From positions 62,001-126,000 of the forward strand of contig CAIQWD010000028.1 in NCBI GenBank assembly GCA_903875445.1: a stretch of DNA of 64,000 bases, given 5' to 3'. Source of the stretch: an uncultured delta proteobacterium (GTDB lineage: Bacteria; Desulfobacterota; Desulfobulbia; Desulfobulbales; Desulfocapsaceae). How positions within the stretch are numbered: the stretch's first letter is position 1; every line of letters begins with the position of its first letter. Shown in pieces: positions 54,615 to 63,620 of this stretch. The notes beneath the pieces were generated by a model. That model did no database searches and was not told the origin of the DNA. It was given only the letters and a program-made list of their open reading frames with translations. The position numbers and the translations under genes are program-made.

Positions 54615-56042
54615 TTATTCCAAGATATGCCGAAAATCAGCACCCCGTATGTCTTGGCGCTTCATAATCTTTTGCAAAGCCACCCTTGATATCCCCGACA
54701 GTTCAGCGCCTTGGGATACATTACCTCCTGTTCTTCTCAGAAGGGCACTGATATAGTTTTTAGTGAATCCATCAATGATACGATCTTTGGCATCTTTGTA
54801 TGCTTCGAATTCTCCGTTTTTTTCAAAATCCTCAAAGAAAGCAGATTCCATAACAGGCCGCGGAGGATTCTCTATAAAATTCAGATCGTCCAGAGTAATA
54901 ATATCGTTTTGACAAAACATCACCGCCCGTCGCACCACATTTTGTAATTCTCTGATATTTCCCGGCCACCTGCGATTCATCAGGGCCGTTATTGCCCACT
55001 GGTCAAAACGCTTTTGCGGAAGATTGAGTTCACAGCATACTTTTTTGGTGAAATGAGCCACAAGTAAAGGGATGTCTTCCGACAGATCCTTGAGGGACGG
55101 AGTGGTTACAGTTACCACGTTCAACCTGTAGAAAAGATCTTCCCTGAATAGCCGATCTTTGATCATTTGCTCCAGGTTCAGATTCGTCAGAGCAACAATG
55201 CGAACATCAACCTTTATGGTCCTGGTTGATCCTAGGGGTTTTATTTCGTTTTCTTGCAGAACCCGGAGGAGTTTACTCTGAATGGCAAAGGGAATGTCTC
55301 CGATTTCGTCTAAACAGAGTGTTCCGCCATGAGCCGCGGCAAAAAGTCCTTTCTGGTCCTGGTTCGCATTGGTAAAAGCACCGCGGGTATATCCAAACAA
55401 TTCGGATTCGAGAAGATGTTCAGGTATTGCCGGGCAGTTGACCATGATGAGCGGTTTGTCCTTCCGGTCACTGAGATTGTGAATTGCCCGGGCGGTCAGT
55501 TCCTTGCCGGTTCCTGACTCTCCCCTGACAAGTATGGTGTAATTCGACCGTGCTATCGTCTCAAGATTTTTATAAAAACGTTGGAAAGCTGTTGATTGTC
55601 CAACAAGTTCTTCCGTTGGAACTTTGGTGCAAACCTGCTCTTTCAGAGTGTAATTCTCTCGCAGCAAACGGCTTCTTTCAATCGCCTTACTGATGGTTCT
55701 ATAAATGAGATCCTTCTCAAAGGGTTTGGTGATAAAATCATAGGCACCGAGTTTTATCGCTTCAACTGCCGTGGCGATGGAGCCGAAACCGGTCATCATA
55801 ATAGCGGTAAGCCATGGATCATCGGCCATCAGCTGCTTCAGAAGATCCAAGCCATTCATTCCCGGCATTTTGATGTCCAGGAGAGCCAAATCGGCCGAGT
55901 CTTTCTCGAAATAATTGATTGCCTGTTCCGCGTCAGGAAGGCCGATTATTTGCAATCCTGGAAACTCTCGGCCAAGAAGACGTTGCAGGCCATTGCGCAT
56001 ATCAATTTCGTCATCAACAATAACAAGTCGATTTTTTATCAT
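54615..56042 (-). CDS. Sigma-54-dependent response regulator paired with the heme kinase
   Basis: The 475-aa regulator has a receiver domain (phosphoacceptor D56 in LALLDIKMPG) and an AAA+ domain with GESGTGKE and the Walker B region CLDEIGD. A Fis-type helix-turn-helix ends the protein (GNVSQGAELSGISRVAL). The sigma-54 contact loop reads GAFTNA rather than GAFTGA. Its start overlaps the kinase stop by 4 bases (56039-56042), so kinase and regulator are one unit. A -24/-12 promoter before the nearby YeiH operon is the most likely target. Confidence 0.9.
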   Translation of the reverse strand: MIKNRLVIVDDEIDMRNGLQRLLGREFPGLQIIGLPDAEQAINYFEKDSADLALLDIKMPGMNGLDLLKQLMADDPWLTAIMMTGFGSIATAVEAIKLGAYDFITKPFEKDLIYRTISKAIERSRLLRENYTLKEQVCTKVPTEELVGQSTAFQRFYKNLETIARSNYTILVRGESGTGKELTARAIHNLSDRKDKPLIMVNCPAIPEHLLESELFGYTRGAFTNANQDQKGLFAAAHGGTLCLDEIGDIPFAIQSKLLRVLQENEIKPLGSTRTIKVDVRIVALTNLNLEQMIKDRLFREDLFYRLNVVTVTTPSLKDLSEDIPLLVAHFTKKVCCELNLPQKRFDQWAITALMNRRWPGNIRELQNVVRRAVMFCQNDIITLDDLNFIENPPRPVMESAFFEDFEKNGEFEAYKDAKDRIIDGFTKNYISALLRRTGGNVSQGAELSGISRVALQKIMKRQDIRGADFRHILE

Positions 56043-58003
56043 TGATTTCCTCTTGGAGTTGGCAAGGTAATGATAAACCGGGTTGGTTTTCCTGAAGGGC
56101 TCTGTGCGGTAATTTCTCCATCGTGATCCATGATGATCCCGTAACTTATCGAGAGACCCAGTCCTGTGCCCTTTCCGGCAGGTTTGGTGGTGAAGAATGG
56201 ATCGAATATTTTTTCAAGAAGACCGGAAGGTATGCCTGGACCATTGTCTTCAACAATAATTTGCGTTTTATGGTTGTCGGCATCATACCGGGTAGAGAGT
56301 GTTATCTTGCCTTTTTCGCTTATGGCCTGGGCGCTGTTGATCAGCATATTCAAGATCACCTGCTTCATTTTATCAATATCGACGATAAGATCGGGAATGG
56401 CCTGATCAAGATGCAGTTCGATATCTATCTGTTGTTTCCGGAATTGGCTGCCGACCATGAACACTACATCTTCGAGAATGTCATTGATGGAATGGGGCTC
56501 TTTGGCCGAGGTGTGCTGGTGGGCGAATTTCAATAGATCGGCGATGATAGTGCGACAGGTTCCCGCGTGTTTTTCGATGATTGCCAAGTCGGCTTGAATT
56601 TCCGGTGACAGATTTGTATCACCTTTAATGAGATCTATATGGCACAGGATCACCCCGAGAGGGTTATTTATTTCATGGGCGATCCCGGCAGCCAACTGGC
56701 CGATGGAGGCGATTTTCTCGGTGTGTTGAATTTTTAATTCCAACCGTTTCCGTTCGGTAATGTCTTTGACATAACAGACCATGCTCTCAGGTTTTTGCCC
56801 GAATAACTGGATCGGATAAAAATAGATGAGGAAAATTTCTCCTGTCTCCATCTGTATCTCGCGACTAATTGGATGATCCGGAAAATTTTCGAGAACATCA
56901 TTACACATAGCCAACGGGCAGCAATCGCTTTTCTGCAGTTCGGTCGGTTTCTGATCCAGTACTTGTTCCATCGGCAGCTTGTAGCGCCTAAGGAATGCCG
57001 CGTTGACAACCTTGATTTGCCCTTTGCGGCCCACGAGGACCACCGGGTCGGTAATTCCATCAAAAACCGACTGGAGCAGATTTTTACTCTGCAATACCTC
57101 GCCGGCATAATTTTCCAACATGTTCTGCTTGTGACGCAAATGTTCGGCAATTGCCTTGGCGGTAGCCGTCAATTCATCGATTTCATCAATTTTCTGCGAA
57201 TTTTCGAAGATGCTTCTACCTTTGTCATCTTTGATATTGGTGCGAAAAAAACTGAGAATATTTCTGAGATTACTTGCTATATAGCGATTGAAAAAAGCGC
57301 TGATGGCTAAATAAACAATAACGATAGATGGAATTACTCCTACGAATAATGCGATAATAAATTTCTTTATTTTTTCAATATCGAGATCTATGGGCATGCC
57401 GACACCAATGACACCTGCGATCTCATCGGGTTTATAAAAATAGCCTCTTGTTTTTCCGTACAGGGCGTTGATCGCTTGCGGCGCATCATCCGGGTTGCCA
57501 TGACAGTTCAAACAGCGGCTCTTGAACACGACAGGCTGAAAGCGCATGAAATATCTTTCCGTTTTCATCACAATAATACCGTGCCATTCTTCCATTTGAG
57601 GATTGGCTCGGAACCGTTCGATCATCTCTATTTCCAACGGATTAGCCTCATATTCGGGGTTTTTGGCATTTGTTGCTACCCGGCGGTAAACAAAAGCAGG
57701 TGCTTTCTGATTGAAACGCTCCATAATCATCCGGCTGATATAGGATGAGGACATGGCTTCAAGGATAAATCTTTCTTCTCCCAGTTCTCTGTACATGGTC
57801 GGCCGGAGGACATCTTGGATGTAATCCCTGTGGGCCTCTATGGTTTTCATTATCAGGTCGGTCTTTTCATAGGCATTGCCCTGCAGATTATCCATCTCAT
57901 GATGATAGAAAATAAAAGCTGTAATACCTGAAAAAATGATGAGGATTGCCGCGATGACCAGTAAAAATCTGGTTTGAAATCCGGTAGGTTTGGCATTGGT
58001 CAT
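56039..58003 (-). CDS. Histidine kinase with periplasmic heme-binding (Tll0287-like) domain
   Basis: The 654-aa kinase has membrane helices at about 11-33 and 214-238. They enclose a periplasmic domain of the DUF3365/Tll0287 heme-PAS type with a CxxCH motif (C164-L-N-C167-H168). A PAS domain (about 312-415), a HisKA domain with phosphoacceptor H443 in [11 protein letters not shown], and an ATPase domain with DNGPGIP and GKGTGLGLS follow. A covalent heme suggests sensing of redox state or a gas. The phosphoryl partner is the overlapping sigma-54 regulator. The region is more AT-rich than the rest of the window. Confidence 0.9.
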   Translation of the reverse strand: MTNAKPTGFQTRFLLVIAAILIIFSGITAFIFYHHEMDNLQGNAYEKTDLIMKTIEAHRDYIQDVLRPTMYRELGEERFILEAMSSSYISRMIMERFNQKAPAFVYRRVATNAKNPEYEANPLEIEMIERFRANPQMEEWHGIIVMKTERYFMRFQPVVFKSRCLNCHGNPDDAPQAINALYGKTRGYFYKPDEIAGVIGVGMPIDLDIEKIKKFIIALFVGVIPSIVIVYLAISAFFNRYIASNLRNILSFFRTNIKDDKGRSIFENSQKIDEIDELTATAKAIAEHLRHKQNMLENYAGEVLQSKNLLQSVFDGITDPVVLVGRKGQIKVVNAAFLRRYKLPMEQVLDQKPTELQKSDCCPLAMCNDVLENFPDHPISREIQMETGEIFLIYFYPIQLFGQKPESMVCYVKDITERKRLELKIQHTEKIASIGQLAAGIAHEINNPLGVILCHIDLIKGDTNLSPEIQADLAIIEKHAGTCRTIIADLLKFAHQHTSAKEPHSINDILEDVVFMVGSQFRKQQIDIELHLDQAIPDLIVDIDKMKQVILNMLINSAQAISEKGKITLSTRYDADNHKTQIIVEDNGPGIPSGLLEKIFDPFFTTKPAGKGTGLGLSISYGIIMDHDGEITAQSPSGKPTRFIITLPTPRGNQ

Positions 58004-58112
58004 GGCGAGTTTCTATGTCCGTGAAGAGTTTATCGTCTCTGTTGAAATCCCATGGTCCAACAAGTCGGCAGGTGACGAATTCCCCATTATCGCACTCTTT
58101 GGCCCTCCGGTC

Positions 58113-58166
58113 AAAAAAAAGGAAGCTCTTTCCCCTTTCCCGTTTCAGGGAGAAAGAAAAGAGCTT
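58113..58166 (-). terminator. Rho-independent terminator after the universal stress protein gene
   Basis: AAGCTCTTT (58123-58131) and AAAGAGCTT (58158-58166) form a perfect 9-base outer stem with additional CCC/GGG pairing inside. On the minus strand the stem is followed by a run of eight T residues (58113-58120). It separates the YeiH operon from the kinase-regulator pair. Confidence 0.85.
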
Positions 58167-58194
58167 TACACTGCAGAGGGCAACTTCGCTTTTG

Positions 58195-58680
58195 TCAGGT
58201 CGCTATGGATGCCACAAGTAAGTCACCGACATCACTTGCAGAACGATGAGACTGGTTGTCCCGAATCAGGTAAACAGAACAATTTGCCTGTTTCAAAATA
58301 ACGCCTGCGGCGTCTCTCATCATTTCCAGACCCCGCCGAAATGGGTGGCTCATGATGAGCAGCTCGTACTTACCTTCGGTAAGCTCCAGCAAAATCTCAT
58401 CAGTCACTCGCCCTGTGGCGGTTTTGATTTCACACGCCGAGGGGCAACGGGCGCGAAACTTGGCTATGATATCAGTTTCGCTCGTGATTTCGGCATCCCT
58501 GGCATATTCCAAGAAATCCGCACGGGAACCACTTCCTGACAACCAATCATGACCGGTATAGTCATTCCAGGTGCTATCCAGGACAAACAGGGCGGTGAGA
58601 TCGGCCTTTTTTTCCGTGGCAAACCTGAGTGCCTCGTCCATAGTATCAGTCGACGGGTCTAAAGCCAGCAGTATCTTCAT
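58195..58680 (-). CDS. Universal stress protein family member
   Basis: The 161-aa protein has the UspA fold start (MKILLALDPSTDTMDEALRFA, then ADLTALFVLD) and the end pattern LKQANCSVYLIRD. The ATP-binding signature GxxGx9G(S/T) is not present: the corresponding part reads MSHPFRRGLEMMRDAAGVILK. It therefore probably belongs to the non-ATP-binding UspA class. It is the last gene of the transporter operon, starting directly after the lipoyl-like gene. Its role may be to regulate or sense the transporter state. Confidence 0.8.
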   Translation of the reverse strand: MKILLALDPSTDTMDEALRFATEKKADLTALFVLDSTWNDYTGHDWLSGSGSRADFLEYARDAEITSETDIIAKFRARCPSACEIKTATGRVTDEILLELTEGKYELLIMSHPFRRGLEMMRDAAGVILKQANCSVYLIRDNQSHRSASDVGDLLVASIAT

Positions 58681-59082
58681 TTATGGCAGGGTTCCTTTTA
58701 CATGTTCCAAGACCAGAATATCGTTCTTATCCTTTTTTACCTCATCCCCGGCTTTGGCCATGACGGAGAGGATTTTGCCGCTTGTTTTTGCATGGATCTC
58801 TTTGGTTACGATCTTTTCTTCCAGGGCCTCATGGGCGTACTTTTTTTCCTTGGTTTCAATAGAATAGAGGAGATCACCTTTATTTACCTGGGCTTGCGGT
58901 TGGACGGTAACTGCGGTGATTTTTCCGTCCATAGGCGCCTGCAGGGTGATACTCGGAACTATATACGCCATATAGACAAGTACCGAGACTACGGCAATGG
59001 TCACGAAAAACATGGCAGCCAGATCTTCGTGGCGATCTGTTTTAAAAACGGTCATCTTCACGTTTTTCTTTGCTTCAGACAT
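58681..59082 (-). CDS. Membrane-anchored biotinyl/lipoyl-like domain protein
   Basis: The 133-aa protein has one membrane helix (residues about 23-43, AMFFVTIAVVSVLVYMAYIV) and then a barrel-sandwich hybrid domain. Its first half is LQAPMDGKITAVTVQPQAQV, with KGDLLYSIE directly after, and its second half is IHAKTSGKILSVMAKAGDEV with LVLE at the end. It lacks a clear MKM biotinylation motif, so it may be structural like HlyD adaptors rather than a carrier. It sits between the YeiH-type transporter and the stress protein with almost no gaps, so it probably binds the transporter. Confidence 0.72.
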   Translation of the reverse strand: MSEAKKNVKMTVFKTDRHEDLAAMFFVTIAVVSVLVYMAYIVPSITLQAPMDGKITAVTVQPQAQVNKGDLLYSIETKEKKYAHEALEEKIVTKEIHAKTSGKILSVMAKAGDEVKKDKNDILVLEHVKGTLP

Positions 59083-59093
59083 ATAGTATCTCC

Positions 59094-60203
59094 TTAAAAA
59101 TTGGCTTCTTTTGAAACAAAAAGCAGGACTACCACCAGGGCCAGGGCATATTTACAAAGACCGGCCGCCAAGCCGACCTTAAGAGGGGCGCCTCCTGCGG
59201 CTTTCAACTCGCGAACATCAATGTAAGCACCCTGACCAATGAGCCCCAATCCGAAGATCCAACTCATAACCGTACGCATCAGCTGGATTGTCGCAGAACC
59301 CTCTGCACCCAGCATTCCCAGAGATGAAAATGCGGTCATCGCAAAGAAGCCTATGATAAAAATGGGAAACTTGTCCTTGATGATGCCAATCAGAGTTACA
59401 TGCTCGGCCTCGGCCTCGGCACGCCAATACCACATGGTAATAAAGAAAACGACAAAGGGGATAGAGATGACCCGGACTACGTTCCAGATTTCTCCGTATG
59501 CAACTGCAGTACCGGGCGCAATGGTCGGATTATAGGCAAGACAAGTAGCCAGAACCTGTCCAGAGTTAAGGATACCGGTGCCGACCCAGGCACCGAACTG
59601 GTAATCGGAGAGGTGCAACATATGGCCGATAAAGGGGGAGATAAACATACTCGCAATACCAAAACCAAGGACGGTGGCGATTGCCAGGGCTACATCTGCA
59701 GGTTTGGCACGCACGGCCGGTGTGGTTGCTATCGCTGCGGAAACACCGCAGACACCGCAGGCAGCAGCCATGACTCCGACCAGGGAGCGATCCATCTTCT
59801 GAAATCGTCCGTAATACATGACGAAAAGAATGGTGCCGAAAACAAAGGTCATAATCAAGGTAATGGCAACACCGCCAACCTTTGCCAGGCTCTGGATGGT
59901 ATAAAGAGAACCAAGCATCATAACACCTGCTTTTATAAACAGGCGCGTTGTGCGGAAACCTTCTTCCGCCCAAGCAGGAATCTTTCCAGCCCAGAGGAGA
60001 TTCCGATACAGCATACCGGCGATAATGGCTAGAAGGATGTAATTCAGATGAAGTACCTTGACGAGCCATCCTTTTTGGCCAAGAATCACAGCTGTTGTCA
60101 TCCACGGTTCAACATATGTTCGCAGGATGTAGAGGGTAAGTACCATAAATGCTAGGCCAGGGATGATGGCTACAACCTTGGTCATCCCATGTTTTTCTTC
60201 CAT
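59094..60203 (-). CDS. YeiH/UPF0324-like putative sulfate exporter family transporter
   Basis: The 369-aa protein has about ten to eleven membrane helices and motifs of the YeiH family. These include IIAGMLYRNL, FIKAGVMMLGSLYTI, the glycine- and cysteine-rich GVMAAACGVCGVSAAIATTP, and VGTGILNSGQVLATCLAY. Members are linked to sulfate or sulfonate-derived sulfite export, but evidence is limited. ATG 60203 follows AAAGGAGAA on the minus strand. It is the first gene of an operon with the lipoyl-like and stress proteins, preceded by a sigma-54 promoter. Confidence 0.82.
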   Translation of the reverse strand: MEEKHGMTKVVAIIPGLAFMVLTLYILRTYVEPWMTTAVILGQKGWLVKVLHLNYILLAIIAGMLYRNLLWAGKIPAWAEEGFRTTRLFIKAGVMMLGSLYTIQSLAKVGGVAITLIMTFVFGTILFVMYYGRFQKMDRSLVGVMAAACGVCGVSAAIATTPAVRAKPADVALAIATVLGFGIASMFISPFIGHMLHLSDYQFGAWVGTGILNSGQVLATCLAYNPTIAPGTAVAYGEIWNVVRVISIPFVVFFITMWYWRAEAEAEHVTLIGIIKDKFPIFIIGFFAMTAFSSLGMLGAEGSATIQLMRTVMSWIFGLGLIGQGAYIDVRELKAAGGAPLKVGLAAGLCKYALALVVVLLFVSKEANF

Positions 60204-60270
60204 AAATTCTCCTTTAAGTTTGATTTCATTAACCCTTCGCATTTCCGTACTGCTTACTGGTCACGTACTT

Positions 60271-60286
60271 AGCAAGGAGGATGCCG
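60271..60286 (-). promoter_or_regulatory. Sigma-54 (-24/-12) promoter of the YeiH operon
   Basis: On the minus strand the sequence reads CGGCATCCTCCTTGCT. The invariant GG (60285-60284) and GC (60273-60272) are separated by exactly 10 bases, and GGCA and TTGCT match the consensus TGGCAC-N5-TTGCA well. Transcription would start near 60260, about 57 bases before ATG 60203. Confidence 0.65.
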
Positions 60287-60323
60287 AATTATCAAAGATG
60301 AGTGAATTTTGATTGCTCCAAAA

Positions 60324-60338
60324 ATTAATAGTATTAAT
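60324..60338. promoter_or_regulatory. Candidate upstream activator site
   Basis: ATTAATA-G-TATTAAT is a perfect palindrome with 7-base arms. It is centred about 70 bases upstream of the predicted sigma-54 transcription start, where an enhancer-binding protein such as the neighbouring regulator could bind. Confidence 0.45.
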
Positions 60339-60549
60339 CAGTAGTTACCAATATGAAAAAAGCGGGAGATACAATGGGCAACTTTGTTCATTGAGGTTTA
60401 CTGCAACCACACGGAAACAGTGTTGCCGATTGTTGTCAAGAGACGAGACAAGGCTGAGATGGAAATGAAGGAAAGAGCCTAAGCTATGGTTGATTCTTCA
60501 AGGTTAACGCAAGCGCGGCCACAGGCACGATTCACCGCGCCCGCCCGGT

Positions 60550-61437
60550 TTATAAGGCAAGGATGTCGAGGATCCCGCTGCCGTTATCCCGATCAACCTT
60601 TAACCAGGCAAACCACTCTTCCAAGGTGATATCTTCCCAGGGGAGGTGCATCATCTGCCACTGCTTTTCAAAATCGGGAAGATAGGTGGTAAGAGCGGCT
60701 TTCAGGGTCTGTTCGTTCGGCCTGTCCGGGAGGGTGTACATATGGGCAAGAAAGTCGGCAAGCTGAATGACCAGTGGGTATCCCTGCAGTTTCTCGGCGT
60801 TGCCGGGAGTATGGTGATACTGCAGGGCGGTAACGAGGTTGTCCGGGAACTGCCAGCGTTGCAGGAGCCTGCTGCCGACGATTTCGTGGCTGATGGCGAA
60901 GGCCTGACGTTCTTCCTTCTGCCTCTCCATGGTAGAGATTCCCGAGAGCCATTTGCTCGGGTCATATCTTTTATCGAAGGCGAGTAACATGGCGAGTTTG
61001 CCGATATCATGCAGCAAACCGGCGACAAAAAATTGGCCGGAAGGCAGATTGATGTGTTCTCCGACAATTCTCGCCGCCAGCCCGCAGGTGAAAGAATGAT
61101 CCCAGAAAGCGGCCATCGCCTCCTTATTGGTTTTAAAGATCGGTTGGAAGGCTTGCACCGCCGCTTTAGCCAGGACTATATTTTGCACTTCTTGGAAGCC
61201 GAGCACGACGACCGCGGTTTCCAGGGAGCTGACTTTTTTGGGACGTCCGTACAGCACCGAATTGGCAATTTTCAGCACGGCGATACACATGGTCTGATCC
61301 GGTAAAATTGCTTTAACCAGGTCATTTGCCGAACTGTCCGGGTTGTTGGTTACCGTCAGGACATTGGCGACGGTGATCGGCAACGGCGGCAGGGAGGCAA
61401 TCTGTTGCTCGATGGGTATCGGTTTTTGCTCATTCAT
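60550..61437 (-). CDS. HDOD-domain signalling protein
   Basis: The 295-aa protein is a single HDOD domain. It has SLPPLPITVANVLTVTNNPDS at the start, the helical core LKIANSVLYGRPKKVSSLETA, and FVAGLLHDIGKLAMLL, which keeps an HD pair. HDOD proteins act in signalling networks (chemotaxis, cyclic di-GMP or stress) by protein binding, and only some may retain hydrolase activity. It stands alone; no GGDEF, EAL or kinase gene is adjacent. Confidence 0.85.
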   Translation of the reverse strand: MNEQKPIPIEQQIASLPPLPITVANVLTVTNNPDSSANDLVKAILPDQTMCIAVLKIANSVLYGRPKKVSSLETAVVVLGFQEVQNIVLAKAAVQAFQPIFKTNKEAMAAFWDHSFTCGLAARIVGEHINLPSGQFFVAGLLHDIGKLAMLLAFDKRYDPSKWLSGISTMERQKEERQAFAISHEIVGSRLLQRWQFPDNLVTALQYHHTPGNAEKLQGYPLVIQLADFLAHMYTLPDRPNEQTLKAALTTYLPDFEKQWQMMHLPWEDITLEEWFAWLKVDRDNGSGILDILAL

Positions 61438-61767
61438 TGAGAGGGTCTCCGTTGAAGCGGGAACCGCAAAATTGAAGGTGTCAGGCCTTTACACACCAAC
61501 TCGGCAGACAGTCAGCTACGCTTAAGCATAAGGTATTCTGACGGCGAGTGCAAATTTTCTGAAATGAATTCGATCAAGTTATTATTTGACCAGAGCTTGA
61601 AGTTTCTTGTGCGGAAGGCGTGAACGACGTATTTTGTGGCAAGCGGGCTTTATTCTGTTCGATGTGGGGATGGCATTCATCCTCTTCCCGATAACCGGGA
61701 TTCTTTTTTATGCCCCCTAGCGGGGTAGTCCCTTGACGAAAACTCTTTTACTATGGGGGAACAGCCT
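61438..61767. other. 330-base gap between HDOD and DUF3060 genes
   Basis: No gene is seen. A short hairpin TCCCG-ATAAC-CGGGA (61686-61700) followed by TTCTTTTTT on the plus strand looks like a weak intrinsic terminator, with a second GC-rich hairpin (CCCC...GGGG) right after at 61713-61725. With no upstream plus-strand gene, these may be leader attenuation elements for the DUF3060 gene. Confidence 0.35.
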
Positions 61768-62310
61768 ATGAAAACTTTGATGCTTTTGGCCGGCGGAATT
61801 TTCTTGGCGGCAGCCTCTGCGGTTCTTGCGGCGGAGAATCCCGTTATCAGTTTACCGGGGTTGGAGATTCGCTCGGACGGCAGCATTTCCGCGCCCGGCG
61901 TTGAGATCGGATCGGGTGGCAGTGTGCGGACGCCGGGTGCGGCAGCAGGGCAGGGAAAGGTCAGTGCCTCCGGTGTAGCGATTGACGCAAACGGCCGGGT
62001 GGAGACCCCCGGGGTGGTTATCGAAAAGGGGCGTGACGGTCGCGAGGGTGATGTGATCCTCACCTCCGATGGCGGCAATATCAACACCTCCGTTTCCAAA
62101 CAGAACATTTTGCTCAAAGGCGACAATAACACCTTTAACGGCGCGGGGCATGTGTTGACCCTGACTGTAGAAGGCAGCCATAACAAAATCGAACTGCGCG
62201 ACAAAGTGGATCGGATAGTTTATAAAGGCGATGATAATTTCATCAAGTTTCCCAAGGGCGATACCCGCATAGAAGATTTGGGGAAAGACAACCTTTATCA
62301 GAGACAATAG
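61768..62310 (+). CDS. DUF3060 protein with N-terminal tandem peptide repeats
   Basis: The 180-aa exported protein has a signal peptide (LMLLAGGIFLAAASAVLA). Residues about 26-95 are five imperfect repeats of about 13 residues, such as APGVEIGSGGSVR and ASGVAIDANGRVE. The last 85 residues form the DUF3060 domain, a small beta-helix with NILLKGDNNTFNGAG, GSHNKIEL and KGDDNFIKF. Function is unknown; beta-helical envelope proteins often bind surfaces or sugars. ATG 61768 has GGGGGAA upstream, while ATG 61753 would add five residues. Confidence 0.75.
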   Translation: MKTLMLLAGGIFLAAASAVLAAENPVISLPGLEIRSDGSISAPGVEIGSGGSVRTPGAAAGQGKVSASGVAIDANGRVETPGVVIEKGRDGREGDVILTSDGGNINTSVSKQNILLKGDNNTFNGAGHVLTLTVEGSHNKIELRDKVDRIVYKGDDNFIKFPKGDTRIEDLGKDNLYQRQ

Positions 62311-62333
62311 GGGCGAGTTCCAGCATCTTTTGT

Positions 62334-63287
62334 TTACCTTCGGGCCTCTTTGAATTTGACCAATGCGGTGAGGAGCTCGCAGGTAGGGGTCGGCAGCTGC
62401 AACCGCTTGCCCTGACTGCTTACATATCCCACCAGGGCATCGACCTCGGTCGGTTTGCCCTGTTCCAGGTCCTGGAGCATTGAGGCCCGGTGGTTATACG
62501 TTGCCGGCAAAAGGGTGCTGTAAAAGACCTGCTTGTAGCCGTCGGCATCGAGCCAGGGGGTGTTGCCGCCGAGGGCGGTGATGACCGCAAAGGTCTCGTC
62601 GATCACCTTGTTCATCAGCTCTCGTGTCTCCAGCCGCTCGGCCAGTGCGCCGTAGTGCACGCCGAGGATGGCACCGAGCGGATTGAGGGCGCAATTATAA
62701 AGAAGTTTGGCAAAGAGCGATTGGTGGATGTCGGCCACCGCCAGAGCAGGATGACCGGCCCGGCTGAGCAACAGGGCAAGCAGGCGGGCCGACTCGGGTA
62801 CGGTGCCGCGAACGCTGCCGCCCACATGGACGGCATCGGCGGAAACGGTTATATTGATCAGCCCTGGGCGAACTATGGTGAAACCGGTTATGACCCTGGC
62901 CCCCAGAGTTTTTTCCGGGCCGAAACAGCCTTCAACCAGTTCCACATTGCCGCAGCCGTTTTGCATGGAGACGACGCTGGCGGCACGGTCGCCAAGGGTG
63001 GCGATGTCGCGAATGGCGGCGGCGGTATCATAGGCCTTGGTGGTAAGCAATACATAATCGTAATGCCTGTCGGCCTGGTCGATGCCCGCCAGGAGGCGGC
63101 AGTTTGACCTGGGGGCGGAAAAATCTCCCAGAATGCCGGTTACTTTCAGGCCGTCTTCAGCAATTTGCTGGATGAACCGCGGGCGGAGGATGAAATCTGT
63201 CCGGTGCCCGGCGGCGGCCAGCATGCAGCCCAGGGCCTGTCCCAGAGCGCCTGCTCCGAAGATAAGAAAATTCATTGCGTTACTCAT
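62334..63287 (-). CDS. Ketopantoate reductase-like (ApbA/PanE family) dehydrogenase
   Basis: The 317-aa protein has the NADP-binding start MNFLIFGAGALGQALGCML and the middle motif VSMQNGCGNVE. The catalytic lysine region LFAKLLYNCALNPLGAILGV and the C-terminal part ASMLQDLEQGKPTEVDALVG are the usual ApbA/PanE signatures. The typical reaction reduces 2-dehydropantoate to pantoate for coenzyme A synthesis, but genomes often hold several paralogues with other substrates, so no symbol is given. It diverges from selD. Confidence 0.85.
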   Translation of the reverse strand: MSNAMNFLIFGAGALGQALGCMLAAAGHRTDFILRPRFIQQIAEDGLKVTGILGDFSAPRSNCRLLAGIDQADRHYDYVLLTTKAYDTAAAIRDIATLGDRAASVVSMQNGCGNVELVEGCFGPEKTLGARVITGFTIVRPGLINITVSADAVHVGGSVRGTVPESARLLALLLSRAGHPALAVADIHQSLFAKLLYNCALNPLGAILGVHYGALAERLETRELMNKVIDETFAVITALGGNTPWLDADGYKQVFYSTLLPATYNHRASMLQDLEQGKPTEVDALVGYVSSQGKRLQLPTPTCELLTALVKFKEARR

Positions 63288-63620
63288 TCTGTGAGAGTGG
63301 GTGAAAAAGCCTGGTCCCTTCGAGGCAAGCAGGGGCCAAGCAAAGCCTCTTCTTTAATGGGCGCAAATCCAATTGTCAACAGGTAGACCCGATCGGGACC
63401 GTATCTCGACACTTCAGGACCTTTTTCTGAAAACTTTCCGGGTCAGCAGGTCGCCGATATTATTTTCCCCCTTGCTTGGTTGGCCTATTTGATTATTGTG
63501 AACTTGCGACAAATGTTTATCGGGATTGGCAACAGCCCCCCGGAAGAAATACCTTTGCCAAGGTCGCACGCAAAACGGCATTAATGATGCCAAGATAATG
63601 AATTTTGAGGAGAAAAGTGG
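63288..63620. other. 333-base region between the PanE-like gene and selD
   Basis: No gene is supported. A frame on the minus strand from 63956 to 63414 runs through selD and has no family look. An inverted repeat GAGGC/GCCTC (about 63323-63350) followed by TTCTTT is present. I see no tRNA-Sec gene or recognised riboswitch. Confidence 0.4.

Larger units (their letters stand above)
60204..60549. other. 346-base regulatory region before the YeiH operon
   Basis: No gene is visible. Reading on the minus strand, it holds the -24/-12 promoter, a palindrome 40 bases further upstream and an interrupted inverted repeat CAATG...CATTG near 60372-60393. Together they look like a sigma-54 control region. 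The stretch 60400-60549 shows nothing clear and serves as the 3' end of the HDOD gene. Confidence 0.5.
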
